Below are positions 1 through 10,484 of a stretch of DNA of 64,000 bases, one piece after another. A model generated the notes under the pieces. The model was not told the DNA's origin. It searched no databases and saw only the letters and a program-made list of their open reading frames with translations. A program made the position numbers and the translations under genes. Source of the DNA: Patiria pectinifera (lineage: Eukaryota > Echinodermata > Asteroidea > Valvatida > Asterinidae); assembly GCA_029964075.1 (NCBI GenBank), contig CM057149.1:8690465-8754464 (forward strand). The letters run 5' to 3'. Positions within the stretch are counted from its first letter, which is position 1, and each line of letters starts with the position of its first letter.

Positions 1-22
1 ATTGGGGCCATTCAATATGTAG
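1..22 (+). CDS. 3' end of a plus-strand FReD lectin gene (partial)
   Basis: The first 22 bases read, in frame, Leu-Gly-Pro-Phe-Asn-Met followed by TAG. This matches the C-terminus of gene D on the other strand (LGPFDTN then TAG at 24528). The similarity runs on through about 40 bases of 3' flank (roughly 23-63 against the reverse complement of 24485-24527). The rest of the gene must lie before the window. It would be the only array member here on the plus strand, so the array contains an inversion or a head-to-head partner. The protein should be a secreted PAN-FReD lectin like its relatives. Confidence rests on about 60 aligned bases. Confidence 0.6.
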
Positions 23-65
23 TTGGAAACATGCTGAAAGTTGACACTTGGAAATTAACTAAAAT

Positions 66-610
66 GTATGTTTATCAATGGCATTAAACCAATATTTCAG
101 GTCACAAGGGATGACACATTTTATTGAGCGAGTTTCATCGGCTTTGTGCAAGAGGGTGAGATTTAAACTCCATACTAAACAAACTCACTCACTTTCAGAA
201 TGTCGATACAACGCTAAGACGGTGGCGGAGGGCGCGTACTGCTGCCGAAAGCTTTTGGAGGAATGCAGGATCAACCCTAATGTCATTGCACACCTCATTG
301 ATCGTGTGTTGCCCCAAACGATAAAGGATGCGTGCAAAGGCATCAGGGGTGGTCCTGCTTTATTTTAGAAGCGTTTGACCGCAGCAGGCGCCTTTTGCCA
401 CTGTCTCCAGCGTTGTGTCGATATTGGAGGACGCCAAGACGAAAGTGGCACATTTTGAAAGGGAGTATTTTTTTCGTGTGGTGTTTAAATGTTACCATCT
501 TGAACAAAGCTGATGAAGCTTGCTCCACAGATTTGTGGTTGAATTTCATTGGTGAACAACCTAGTTATTTAGGATTAAATGTTGGACATGTGGTGTTTTT
601 TTTAACGTAG
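66..610. repeat. Foldback (long inverted repeat) element
   Basis: Bases about 80-250 and the reverse complement of about 360-560 are clearly alike: the shared core encodes SSAL(C/F)K and then FK.HTK in both arms, and a matching stretch around CGATACAACGCT follows. A related, more diverged sequence occurs twice in tandem at 55130-55330. The structure suggests a non-autonomous foldback transposon that inserted just behind the plus-strand lectin gene. The open frames in it are by-products of the repeat, and I see no gene. Confidence 0.55.
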
Positions 611-849
611 TACAAAGTGCATGGTTTCGTCTTTGCGCTAAAACGTGTAAATATAAAGTAGATAGCTGAACATATCGCATGATTGAAGATATTCTGTATA
701 CTTGTTGGTACTAAATCCGAAATATGAAATAATTCAAATTTTACTTGAATGAAAATTTCCTTCGTCTTCGAATGGAGTACATGTATATACCTACAGGGAG
801 CAGAAAACAATATTGTTTTGCGTAGATCTTACTGTGTACCCTATTTTGC

Positions 850-1075
850 TTGTATTATTGCTTGCATTAAATATAACGACAAATATATGAAGAGAATATA
901 CTGCAGTATAACCAAACCATTATCGGTATTTTTATCGCTCACTTTAATGTTTGCTATTTTGCTTGTATATTGCGGCACAAAACAAAAAAGGTTCCAATGA
1001 CCTATGACGTTGAATAAACCGAGTGACAAGAACCAATCCATGATTACTTTTGTCCAGATTCATTGACAGTTTGCT
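850..1075 (-). repeat. Dispersed ~220-bp repeat, inverted copy
   Basis: The core reads, on the minus strand, ATGGATTGGTTCTTGTCACT and continues into a stretch ending near a motif for 'cgtcataggtcattggaacc'. The same repeat occurs on the plus strand near 3700, 10500, 22240, 27690, 40610, 45510 and 59540. It is the only inverted copy seen, which agrees with the inverted lectin end at 1-22. Confidence 0.75.
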
Positions 1076-1339
1076 GTTTGCTGTGTTTAGCACCTGTATG
1101 ATCACCGGGGCTATACCTCAAGAAAAGTACATGCATGTCAGGTATCTGCAACCTGTTTCACACTGTGTACCAGAAAAAGACAGATTTAGTCTCAGATGAA
1201 TATCTGTTTAGATTATGATCGCTTATTTGTTCGGGCCCGCTATTTCTTGCACACTCTGATCAGATCGTCACTTCAATCTCGATTTGGACTTAGAACTAGA
1301 TTTCCAAATTTCTGATTGATTCCCTAAAATCAAAGTATT

Positions 1340-1668
1340 GTTCACGGCAGTCATTTTTAAATGTAAATACCCTTGAAGGTAATATACAACATTTGCTTTT
1401 GATGTAATTTTCTGAAACGGATTGATTTGGTGGTTAGGAGTTTATAGCAAATTTTGTTACACTGACCTGTTTACAGTTTGTGTCTAATGATGCTGGAAAA
1501 ACCAATGAAAACACGTATTGTTCTTTTAGTCTGGTCCAGTGACAATACTTAATTTAATGCGGATTAATTTTTAGACGTCGGGAATGTGTCATGTCAGAGG
1601 ACCAGACTAGCTGGCTTGCACCTATTCATCTAGTTCCCCCCCCCCTTTCCCCCCCCCCCCCCCCCCCG
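1340..1668 (+). repeat. Degenerate copy of the 39.5-kb TTAA element, plus poly-C tract
   Basis: Bases 1373-1630 resemble the 5' half of the element at 39492-40019: both have the AATRTACA-like end, the TGTAATTTTC stretch, the TTACACTGAC motif, and a short inverted pair around GGTCC/GGACCAGACTAGCTGG. The right end is not recognisable. A run of about 30 cytosines broken by TTT follows at 1636-1667. Confidence 0.5.
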
Positions 1669-1849
1669 CACCTGCTGCCATTTTACAGAGGCCGGGTGAC
1701 CAGTGAAAACAAATCCTGACTACCCTAAATAGATCCGCCCCACCCACAATGTAACATCCGGCCCCAATCTCCAAACCACCCCACCCCATGATCCACTTCC
1801 ATTGCAATTGCAATTAACTACAAATCACAGAGTGTCACTAGACATGCAT

Positions 1850-2345
1850 ATGATTGCACAATAACGAGGGAACAGCGCACATCCTATCTATGAGTGCGTC
1901 CGAGTAGCTCACACGAATCGCCTCGGGCTAGCCCCGTGCCGTTCGATGAGCTCTGACGTCATTCTCGGGGCTCACGCTGGTCAACCATCACAGAACCGGA
2001 GCAGAGTCACTGGTTGGAAATACGTTACACGCATGCGTTGTTCATTCCAAGAAACGGCGGCCGGGCAGCAGAAATCTCACGTGGATCGATAAATCAACAT
2101 TACTGGATGTCTAAAGGTAATTATTTATTGATTTTATTTCGAATTGTAAGGATATAATTCGAGCCCAACCTTTTTGAGTTTTCCAATTGACTGAAAAACA
2201 GTAAATCTCAAACTATAAGACCCAGTTCAGAACAGGCGTTTGGTCATGTGGCCGCGGCCGCGGCTACGGATATCAAGTGAGGATCGTGATGGCCCGCGGT
2301 TGAGCATTGGATTTAAGCCCGGCTGTCGTGACCGTGACTATTAAA
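1850..2345 (-). mobile_element. Relic of a TIR element also found at 37.0 and 58.2 kb
   Basis: Read in reverse complement, this stretch matches the elements at 36964-37312 and 58239-58749. Shared blocks include the CCGTGCCGTTCG stretch, the TGACGTCAT block, the CCCGGCTGTC block and the ACCCGTCTGCCTTTACCCG end. It sits next to a 76-bp minisatellite just as the other two copies do, but in the opposite orientation. It is the most diverged of the three. No transposase is present. Confidence 0.55.
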
Positions 2346-2394
2346 CCCGTCTGCCTTTACCCGAGTTGATCTGGGTAAGCAGCTTGAACAAACT

Positions 2395-2965
2395 AGCTAT
2401 AGAGGGCGGTACACAATGTACACAGTTTACCCAGAACCATCTCTTCCATTCAGAGAAACAGTGGGTATCTAATTTATAGAGGGCGGTACACAATGTACAC
2501 AGTTTACCCAGAACCATCTCTTCCATTCAGAGAAACAGTGGGTATCTAATTTATAAAGGGAAGTACACAATGTGTATAACTTACCAAACCATTCCATCCA
2601 TTCTGGGGAACAGTGGACACCCAATCTATAGAGGGCGGCACATAATGTATACTTTACCGAGAACCACCCCATACATTCAGGGAAACAGTGGACATCCAAG
2701 TTATAGAGGGCGGTACACAATGTGTACAGTGCACCGAGAAGAACCATTCTATTCAGGGTAACAGTAGATATCTAAGCTATATAGAGGGCGGTACACAATG
2801 TGTAAAGTTCACCGAGAGCCACCACGTCTATTCAGGGTAATAGTGGACATCCAAGCTGTAGAGGGCGGTACACAATATGTATTTTCACCGAGGACCATCC
2901 CATCTATTCCATAATGTACCATATGCCACTGCCAAACATTATCGCATTCAGCCTACAGAGGGCGA
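2395..2965. repeat. 76-bp minisatellite, about 8 units
   Basis: The motif AGAGGGCGGTACACAATG recurs at about 2401, 2478, 2554, 2630, 2705, 2783, 2860 and (degenerate) 2956, a period of 75-78 bp. Units also share an 'attcagggaaacagtgg' block. The same family lies in reverse complement at 36660-36950 and 57720-58215. Frames through it (for example on the minus strand at 2469-2747) are repeats and not genes. Confidence 0.85.
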
Positions 2966-3689
2966 CACACGCCTCAACAAGGTGTGATAATCTTTAGACG
3001 CAGCATCGTAAAAGTCGAATTCAAACAAGCTAGATGAAAATGCTCCACCAAAGCTCTAAACATACAGAGTGCTGAATAGTACACCTGAAGATTCATTATT
3101 TAGCATTATCTTCTTAGCACTTGCATAGTGACTGCACTTGCAGTGCTGGTTTCCCTTGGAGTGCAATCATAATATCAAATTTACATTCTACACGGGGTCT
3201 GGAATTGGGACAAAATATGAACATTTACAGTAAGCCCTGACATAGTTACGTGGTGCACCCAAGGGGGCGTTGGGGGTTTTGAGCCTCCCCCAAAAAAAAG
3301 AAGGCTGTCATTTTTTTTTCTTAATAGACCTACATATCGGCAAGGGTGGTATGGGGTAGTCCTTCCCACTCCATAATTACTGACCCTATATATAAAAGAG
3401 CCAACACAAAAAACCGTTAGGACAACAGGATGACATCAAGGGTGGAGTTTAAATTGAAACCATTTGAAGACAATTAGGTTCGCGAACTCTCTTTCCCCTT
3501 AAACTGAAATTATCCCAACGATGAACTTTAAGAAGAAAAAAGTCCCGAAAATACGAGGTCCATCTCACTGTTCATTAGTTTACTGTGGCAGCTTGCCGAT
3601 AACTGTTTTTTAGAATGCTTTAATTTAACTAGTTGACTCGACAAATACGACTGAGGGCGCACTTGGTCTCCCTACACAAACAAGAAACT
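2966..3689. other. Intergenic, nothing recognised
   Basis: I see no gene. There is a short C/A- and T-rich stretch near 3260-3330 and otherwise unstructured AT-rich sequence. Confidence 0.5.
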
Positions 3690-3910
3690 AAATAAATCGG
3701 GAAAAATCAATCATGAATTGGTTCTTGTCACTCGGTTTATTCAACGTCATAGGTCATTGGAACCATTTTTTGTGCCGCAATATACAAGCAAAATAGCAAA
3801 CAGCAAACTGAGTGATAAGAATTAATAATGGTTTGGTTCTTATCACTCAGCTTATTTAATGTCATTATTTATATTATGCAATGTACAGGCAAAAAAAGTG
3901 AAATAAACGC
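3690..3910 (+). repeat. Dispersed ~220-bp repeat
   Basis: The repeat contains the core TTGGTTCTTGTCACTCGG, then a second imperfect half beginning TTGGTTCTTATCACTCAG. It therefore looks like two related halves about 115 bp apart. It marks the 3' side of the A/B lectin unit, as in the other duplicated units. Confidence 0.8.
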
Positions 3911-4759
3911 TTTCAGATCCAACCAAATATAGCCTTTTTTCTGCTCCTTGTATCGTTATACTCCAGATGAGCAGGTGTCATTCAAGGTAAATTAAATTTG
4001 AGTTATTTATTTTTCTCAAAATTGATTTTCAAAATTAGACAGTGCATGCGTTGCATTATGTGGCATGTTTAGTTTTAGATTAACTGATGACAAAAATGGG
4101 ATATCTACCTGTTAATTTCATGTTAACAGTCGGTTTTTTTAATTTATATTTACATCTGTTACGCGCATCGACAAAACCACATTGTAAACAGCTGAAATGG
4201 CATATCTCCGTAACTACGATGACCTTGCGGATTAGTAGAAAAACCTTCACCCGTGACCAAAGTTTTGAATTGATACTATTGTTTTACTACATTTATTTGA
4301 TGAAATGTTTTACTTGTACAATATGTGTTTTTTTCCATCAAGACTGAAAAACATTTGGAATTTTGTCCTTTGTCCTTTTGTGAGCACTAGACAGTTTGAA
4401 ATCATTTGTTGTTTTTTGCTGCCATTTATCGATAAATCATAAAGAATGCGATACATTAATTTCACGTTTAATATAGTAATGCTCCGGAAAAGTTCGATTC
4501 ACCCACCTTTTTTTCGTTATTGAAGGGGTGACCCTACTCCGCAAATTGAACCCATTTACGCTATTTCACAAGAACTACCTGAATATAACTACGTGGTGTA
4601 ATTCAGCGGAGATTCGTTTTCTATGTGCAGATGTAAAATTGTTTACTTGCATTCCCCCACAATAACGTCCTCATTTTCTTCTGATATTCCTTTTCTCTAT
4701 CCTTCCTTCCTATTTTATTTTATTAATTTATTAATGTTATTTTATTATATTTATTTATT
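3911..4759. other. Intergenic, nothing recognised
   Basis: AT-rich sequence without a recognisable gene or repeat. Short open frames such as 4087-4347 show no family likeness. Confidence 0.5.
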
Positions 4760-5087
4760 TTCTATTTAATTTGTTTTGTTTGGAGGGGTTAGGGGGTTGT
4801 TGTTTTGAAATGAAAAAAAAAAGATCGCTGCCGTTACCCAGCAGTAGCGCAGAGAGTAACTCTTCAGGGTCGCGTTTTTTAAAGTTCATAAAGGGGGAAG
4901 TGACGATTGGAGGTCATTTGCCATTTTGGGGCGCAGTTGATTATACAATTTGTCTATACATAATTGTACATGTACAATGTATGTGTTATATGCAGTCTCG
5001 TAGCAGCATAACAGGAACCTGCCAAATACTTTCTATTGTTACATTTTCTACACTAAATAAAGCCAAACCGCCGTTTCAGTTTTCTTT
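4760..5087 (+). repeat. Block shared by the 3' flanks of lectin units
   Basis: This block aligns with 37810-38110 behind pseudogene F and more weakly with 28330-28500 behind E. Shared stretches include CAGTAGCGCAGAGAGTA, CTCTTCAGGGT, ATAAAGGGGGA and, near the end, AAATAAAGCC. The alignment breaks at 5088, where the tandem element starts, and resumes at about 7188. The block is thus an old part of the duplicated lectin unit. Confidence 0.75.
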
Positions 5088-5229
5088 AGCTGTTTCGGTG
5101 ACACACCGAAACAGCTCTTGTTTTCGTTAAGATTTTTTTTTTTCTTTTTAGCTGTTTCGGTGACACACCGAAACAGCTCTTGTTTTCGTTAAGATTTTTT
5201 TTTTTCTTTTTTCTTTTTTCTTTTTTTTT

Positions 5230-6000
5230 TCTTCTCCTTTTTCAGACTTTTTCTCCATAGGTTTAACACACGTTTCTTCCACCAATCCACTTTGCCACTT
5301 TTTCAAATCCGATTGATTTCAGACTTGGTACATACTTAGACCACCACCCACAGATGGTCCTAGAAGAAATTTGTGATCGTGACGTCATCAGGTGTCAGGT
5401 TACGTCACATTAAAGATGTATTTTTGCCCATATGTTTTGTACACGTTTTAAAACACTCTAGTTTGGCATCTTCGTAAATCCAATCGACTTTAAACTGAAT
5501 TTATACTTAGACCACCACCCACAGATGGTCCTAGACGAAATTCGTGATCGTGACGTAATCAAGAGTCAGGTTACGTCACATTAAAGATGCATTTTGCCCC
5601 ATAGGGTTTGTACACGTTGTAAAACGCTCCATTTCGGCACTTTCGTAAATCTGATTGACGTTACACTTGGTACACACATAGACCATCACCCACAGATGGT
5701 CCTAGAAGAAATTCGTGACCGTGACGTCATCAGGTGTCGGGTTACGTCACATTAAAGATGCATTTTTCTCCATATGTTTTGTACACGTTTTAAAACACTC
5801 CACTTTCGACTCTTTGTAAATCCGATCAACCTCAGACTTGGTACATACTTAGACCAACACCAACAGATGGTCCTAGAAAAAATTCGTGATCGTGACATCA
5901 TCAGGTGTAAGGTTACTTTACATTAAAGATGCATTTTTCCCCATAGGTTTTGTACAAGTTTTTCTTCAAATAATACTTTGGCACTATACACCTGTATGTC
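5230..6000 (+). repeat. 171-bp satellite, block 1 (4 units)
   Basis: Each unit carries CCACCCACAGATGGTCCTAG, then 'gtgacgtcatcaggtgt' and 'ttacgtcacattaaagatg'. Spacing of the first motif is exactly 171 bp across all four units (5351, 5522, 5693, 5864). Every unit has near-palindromic TGACGTCA-like motifs. Confidence 0.9.
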
Positions 6001-6135
6001 TGATTGACTTTTCACTTGGCAGATGACATTCGAAGTGACTTCATCAAGTGTTCATCACGTGCACAGAGTATTTAAAATATCCGAAACAGCTTGTGTTTGT
6101 CCACAAACACATTTCTAGTTTTTTTTTTTTTTCTT

Positions 6136-7040
6136 CTCCTTTTTCAGACTTTTTCTCCATAGGTTTAACACACGTTTCTTCCACCAATCCACTTTGCCAC
6201 TTTTTTAAATCCGATTGATTTCAGACTTGGTACATACTTAGACCACCACCCACAGATGGTCCTAGAAGAAATTTGTGATCGTGACGTCATCAGGTGTCAG
6301 GTTACGTCACATTAAAGATGTATTTTTGCCCATATGTTTTGTACACGTTTTAAAACACTCCAGTTTGACATCTTCGTAAATCCGATCGACGTTACACTTG
6401 GTACACACTTAAACCACCACCCACAGATGGTCCTTGAAGAAATTCGTGACTGTGACGTCATCAGGTGTCGGGTTACGTCACATTAAAGATGCATTTTTCC
6501 CCATATGTTTCGTACACGTTTTTAAACACTCCACTTTGGCCTCTTCGTACATCAGATCGACCTCAGACTTGATACACACTTAGACCACCACCCACAGATG
6601 GTTCTAGAAGAAATTTGTGATCCTGACGTCATCTGGTGCTGGGTTACGTCACATTAAAGATGCATTTTTCCCCATAGGGTTTCTACACGTTATAAAACAC
6701 TCCACTTTGGCACTTTTGTAAATCCAATCGACGTCAGAATTAGTACACACTTAGACTACCACCCACAGACGGTCCTAGAAGAAATTTGTGATCGTGACAT
6801 CATCAGGTGTCGGGTTACGTCACATTGAAGATGCATTTTTCCCCATAGGGTTTGTACACGTTTTAAAACATTCTACTTTGGCACTTTCGTAAATCCGATC
6901 GACGTTACACTTGGTACACACTTAGACTACCACCTACAGATGGTCCTAGAAGAAATTCGTGATCGTGACGTCATCAGGTGTAAGGTTACTTCACATTAAA
7001 GATGCATTTTTCCCCATAGGGTTTGTACACGTTTTTCTTG
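6136..7040 (+). repeat. 171-bp satellite, block 2 (5 units)
   Basis: Same unit as block 1, with motif positions 6253, 6424, 6595, 6766 and 6937, again exactly 171 bp apart. The first unit and the end sequence are nearly identical to those of block 1, so the two blocks are a duplicated element differing by one unit. Confidence 0.9.
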
Positions 7041-7187
7041 AAATCATACTTTGGCACTATATGTCTGATTGACTTTTCACTGGGCAGATGACATTCGAAA
7101 TGACTTCATCAAGTGTTCATCATGTGCACAGAGTATTTCAAATATCCGAAACAGCTTGTGTTTGTCCACAAACACATTTCTAGTTTT

Positions 7188-7368
7188 TCTCTATTTTTTT
7201 TATGGGCGAGGAGGTGGGGGAACAGCACTCGAACACCTATCCCGATCGCTGTATGTCACTGGGGGTGTTCCCGTGCCCCCCTCTCCCTCCCAGCATCAAT
7301 GGGCAAAAAATATTCATTACATATGTTTAATTGCAATACTGGTGCCGTGTTTGCAACTTATACAATAT
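7188..7368 (+). repeat. 3' flank block of the lectin unit, G-rich
   Basis: This continues the alignment with 38110-38280: GCACTCGAACACC, then CCCGATCGCT, then a C-rich stretch. Similar G-rich tracts lie behind C (14650) and H (48635). It would be the downstream region of fragment A. Confidence 0.6.
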
Positions 7369-7872
7369 TCACGGTCCCAATTCACGCATTTGTATGCTGC
7401 ACTTTTTCAGAGAATAGTAATAGTCTTTCCATGTCTGCCATTGCACGCCCTCGGCAAATCCTACATGCCCTTGTGGGTAATATTGACCATTCAAGTGAGA
7501 GATAAAACAATGATTAAACCACCAGGCTCCAGTGCGGTATTGCGCACAATTTCCATGATTTGCCGCGTCATTGTCACGATCCTTTGTTGTGAAGGGTTGT
7601 CCTCTGTGAACCCTGGTAGCATAATCTCGGTGATACCCAAGAGAGTCACCGGCAGTGCTGCTGGCATCGTATTGGCCAATAATCAGATTGTAGTTACCCC
7701 GGGATATTTGGAAATCTGCGTACTTTGCCCATGCCGTGTTGTTCTCCCAGTCCTCTAAATCAACTCGTAGCTCCCATGTTCCTTGTGAATCATCAGACGT
7801 CAGAGTCACCAAGTTGTCATTGCCCAACCAAAACTCACCGGACAGATCACCAAAGCCAGACTGGAACTCGAA
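7369..7872 (-). pseudogene. 3' fragment of a FReD lectin gene (copy A)
   Basis: An open frame of about 168 codons starts inside the FReD at the EFQSGFGDLSGEFW stretch and runs to a normal terminus, KMREL-type (here QMRELGP), then TGA. It keeps the calcium site (KDRDND), GAWWF and SHLNG. The signal peptide, PAN module and first third of the FReD are missing. Upstream of the homology (7873-7894) is a short unrelated stretch and then the stop codon of gene B, 23 bp away. The frame is undamaged, so it is either a recent remnant or a cassette still used through exchange or splicing. I see no convincing splice acceptor, so I call it a fragment. Confidence 0.75.
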
Positions 7873-7894
7873 ATTTATGTTATACAATATAACG

Positions 7895-8941
7895 TTAAAT
7901 TCCAATTTCACGCATTTTCATGCTACATGCTTTCAGAGAATAACGCAGTTTCCATGCCGACCATTGTACGCCTTTGTAACTACCTGCATTCTCATCTGGG
8001 TAATATTGACCATTCAAGTGAGAGGAAAAACACCCATTAAACCACCAGGCTCCAGTGAATGATTGTGCACAATTCCCATTTGCCGCATCATTGTCACGAT
8101 CCTTTGTTGAGAAGGCACGTCCTCTGTGATCCCAATAGGACAATGTGTGATGCTCAAGAGCAAGAGAGTCCCCGGCAGTGCTGCTGGCATCGTATTGGCC
8201 AATATTCAGATTGTACTCACCCGGGGATATTTGGAAATCTGAGTACTTTGCCCATGCCGTGTTGTTCTCCCAGTCCTCTAAATCAACTCGTAGCTCCCAT
8301 GTTCCACGTGAATCATCAGACGTCAGAGTCACCAAGTTGTCATTGCCCAACCAAAACTCACCGGACAGATCACCAAAGCCAGACTGGTACTCGGTCCAGT
8401 TGCGGTAGAAGTCCACGCTGCCATCTCGTCGCCTCTGAAACACGATCCATCCCCCGCCGTCAGTTTCCATGTCACAGTAGACACGAAGACCGCCATTACC
8501 GAATCCCTCTAGGTAGATTGTGTAGATACCGCTTAAACAATAACCGGCATCTAAGAGCATCTTGCAACTTCTGTAGCGATTCAAGGAGCTATCAGTCAGT
8601 GAGTAGAGAGGTGTGTCCTCATCTGCATCAAAGTACACACTCCCTTGAGTTGCATTGAAGTCTTTGGGGTGCTCTCGTCTTGTGACAATGTTCAGCTCGC
8701 ACATTTTACTGCAGTCGTTAAAGTTAAACGACTTGCAACGTTCATCCATGCTGCATTCCCGTCCGCAGATGACACGAGATCGCACAGTTTTGTTTGCATA
8801 TGCAAACCCTTGTAGTGCGCGATTTTCCGCAGCGTACATGATTTGTTGGCGTAGATGAAACTGATGTCCACCGACAAAAGTTATCACAACCAAAAATTGC
8901 ATCAGATTCAACACTTTGAAACCAGCATTTAGTTTCGTCAT
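7895..8941 (-). CDS. Secreted PAN-FReD lectin, copy B
   Basis: Predicted secreted lectin of 348 residues. I chose the Met at 8941 because it lines up with the starts of D, E and H; a Met 14 codons upstream is in frame but would spoil the signal peptide. Residues 1-25 are a signal peptide. Residues about 36-115 are a PAN/Apple-like module with Cys59, 63, 69, 77 and 81. Residues about 125-348 are the FReD, with Cys126/Cys156 and Cys291/Cys304 as the usual pairs, calcium-site Asp281/283/285 (DRDND) and GAWWF at 297-301. Cys339 near the C-terminus is shared by all copies; Cys135 is peculiar to B. FReDs commonly bind acetylated sugars on microbes through this C-terminal face; the ligand here is unknown. 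The loop at 260-273 is the longest in the array. Type-1 promoter. The 5' half is nearly identical to G. Confidence 0.93.
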   Translation of the reverse strand: MTKLNAGFKVLNLMQFLVVITFVGGHQFHLRQQIMYAAENRALQGFAYANKTVRSRVICGRECSMDERCKSFNFNDCSKMCELNIVTRREHPKDFNATQGSVYFDADEDTPLYSLTDSSLNRYRSCKMLLDAGYCLSGIYTIYLEGFGNGGLRVYCDMETDGGGWIVFQRRRDGSVDFYRNWTEYQSGFGDLSGEFWLGNDNLVTLTSDDSRGTWELRVDLEDWENNTAWAKYSDFQISPGEYNLNIGQYDASSTAGDSLALEHHTLSYWDHRGRAFSTKDRDNDAANGNCAQSFTGAWWFNGCFSSHLNGQYYPDENAGSYKGVQWSAWKLRYSLKACSMKMREIGI

Positions 8942-9400
8942 TTTGTAGAATCTGATCAAGCGTGTTGTTACTGAAATGTTCACTTACAGCCTGAAACAAG
9001 AGCGTCACGTTCCAAGTTGATAAAGATGCAGCTGTCGAAGTTATGAATCACATTCAACATGAAAATGACTCCTTGATTAACATGAAAATGACTCCTTGAT
9101 ACCTCTGCATTGAACCTTTATATGCTCAATTTATGACGAGTTCGATGATACGCCAACACGCAGTCAAACTTGTCCCGTATACAAACAGCTTAGCTCCGCT
9201 AACGTCGTTGCATCAGACCATCGCTAGCACTGCAGATATCAACGCGTTACCACAGCGCAGCGTCTGGAATGAAACTGGCGACGTGGCGCTCCTGGTTTCC
9301 AGCAAGGTTAGCATTCCACGGAGATGGGAAACAATGATTGGTCAGTGAAATGAATACTAATGAACAGCTCACACACGATTGGTCAACATCAAGCGCGAAC
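8942..9400 (-). promoter_or_regulatory. Type-1 lectin promoter, gene B
   Basis: A TATA-like GCATATAAAGG lies at 9115-9125, about 180 bp before the ATG. Two direct 22-bp repeats (AACATGAAAATGACTCCTTG) lie at about 9056-9100. A block at about 9241-9400 is conserved upstream of B, D, E, G and H. It includes, on the minus strand, two CCAAT boxes, a GGAAAC motif and TGTGGT (a Runx-like core). The factor names are inference from motif likeness only. Confidence 0.65.
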
Positions 9401-10484
9401 GTTCCCCTTGATAATTTGTGGTAAATTCAAAAGCTGTCAAACGTACTGTGAAGTGGAAGAATTATGATAATTATAATGAAGCGTGCGTAACGTTTTTTTT
9501 TTTAACCAATATTGATATGCTACGGTAATCGTTTTTGCCAAACAGTACTCAACGTCGTTTTGAGTGCCCTTAGTTATGTATTTATTTATTCATCTCTTTG
9601 TTAAACTGAAGCCGAGTAAATTGAAATTAAATGGGTTCAGTCGAAGATCAATTTCACAACTTATGTGAACTCACTGCAGCATCAGCAGCATGAACACACA
9701 GCTCGATCATCGTATTAGGGTCAGCGTTAACAAATATGCTTCATTCAAGTCTAAGTAACAATGACATCCAGTATGCGCCGGCGAGAAATCATCTTTCTTC
9801 ATTAGCCTCGACTCTGTCCTGACACTCGCAAACTACAATCTATTTATCAATTTGACATCACGCAGGTTCTTTTCATTGGTAGAAGCGGCTTATTTTGCGA
9901 GAGCCAAGAGGATGAAGCAAGCTAAATATTTCAATTCCTTCGTGTATATTATGCGTCAGTTCAAATATTTCAGATAAGTTTTGTTTTTTTTGCTGGTCTC
10001 ATAGGGCCAGCCTACAGTCCTCTTTGTACCTATAATGCTTTTGCCATTTAAAGGGGGCCTGCATGATAGAAATGCTAGCGTGCCCAGATTGGTCTTTACA
10101 TCAGCATATCACCAGGTAACCCTTGTACCGCCCTCTAGAGTTTAGATATGGGAAGCCAGCAGATAACAGTGGTTAGTTAGGCTGTATCCAAATCACATGG
10201 CTCAGCGTTTCGCTGACGGCGGGGCAAAAAAGTCAAGGAATTGTATTACCGCATTGGTCTTTAAAGTATCAGATCATAAATGTATTGCATAGTCCTTTAT
10301 GAACGATTTTCAACGAAATATTGTGGCAACCAATCGGGCTTGAGGGCTAGTTTTGATCCAGGCAAAAAATCGTAACATCGAGGTTGAAGTGACGTCCTGT
10401 AGACGAGGTTGAAGCACAGCCCAGTCGCCCTGCAGCTGCTAAACGCAGTACTGGAAACACATTCTTGTGAACAGAACACTTTTA
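9401..10484. other. Duplicated intergenic sequence (copy 1)
   Basis: No gene recognised. The whole stretch is nearly identical to 44400-45480, with only scattered single-base differences and small indels. Confidence 0.8.

Larger units (their letters stand above)
5088..7187 (+). mobile_element. Composite Helentron/'pearl'-like element with 171-bp tandem repeats
   Basis: The left part has two copies of a hairpin, AGCTGTTTCGGTG-ACA-CACCGAAACAGCT, at about 5088 and 5151, each followed by CTTGTTTTCGTTAAG and a T-rich run. Two blocks of 171-bp repeats follow: four units (cagatgg at 5351, 5522, 5693, 5864) and five units (6253, 6424, 6595, 6766, 6937). Each block ends in the same sequence: CCGAAACAGCTTG, then a perfect 9-bp hairpin TGTGTTTGT-CC-ACAAACACA, then TTTCTAGT. 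The inverted AAACAGCT motifs near both ends, tandem core and terminal hairpin resemble non-autonomous Helentron-related elements (pearl, HINE/DINE types). The whole interrupts a block that is continuous at 38.1 kb. No Rep/helicase is present. Class assignment is inference. Confidence 0.65.

Noticed and set aside
2469-2747. Cys-rich repeated peptide (LCTALY.L..HC) on the minus strand
   Set aside because: It is a translation of the 76-bp minisatellite, whose length is not a multiple of three in all units; no start context or conservation of frame.
5351-7040. CRISPR-like array
   Set aside because: The 171-bp units are continuous repeats without unique spacers, in an animal genome.
7069-7758. 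229-codon plus-strand frame
   Set aside because: It overlaps the reverse strand of lectin fragment A and the 3' flank repeat; it mirrors the lectin sequence and shows no domain.
7873-7911. Fragment A as a regular exon of gene B
   Set aside because: Only a weak TTCCAG acceptor without a clear pyrimidine tract is visible and B already has a complete end, so I kept it as a fragment and listed the idea only as a finding.
8059-8658. Long plus-strand frame opposite gene B (and its likes at 24869, 43072, 48685 and 60745)
   Set aside because: The frames recur opposite every FReD because the lectin sequence is conserved; their residue make-up is odd (rich in Ser, His, Arg, Cys) and no family fits.
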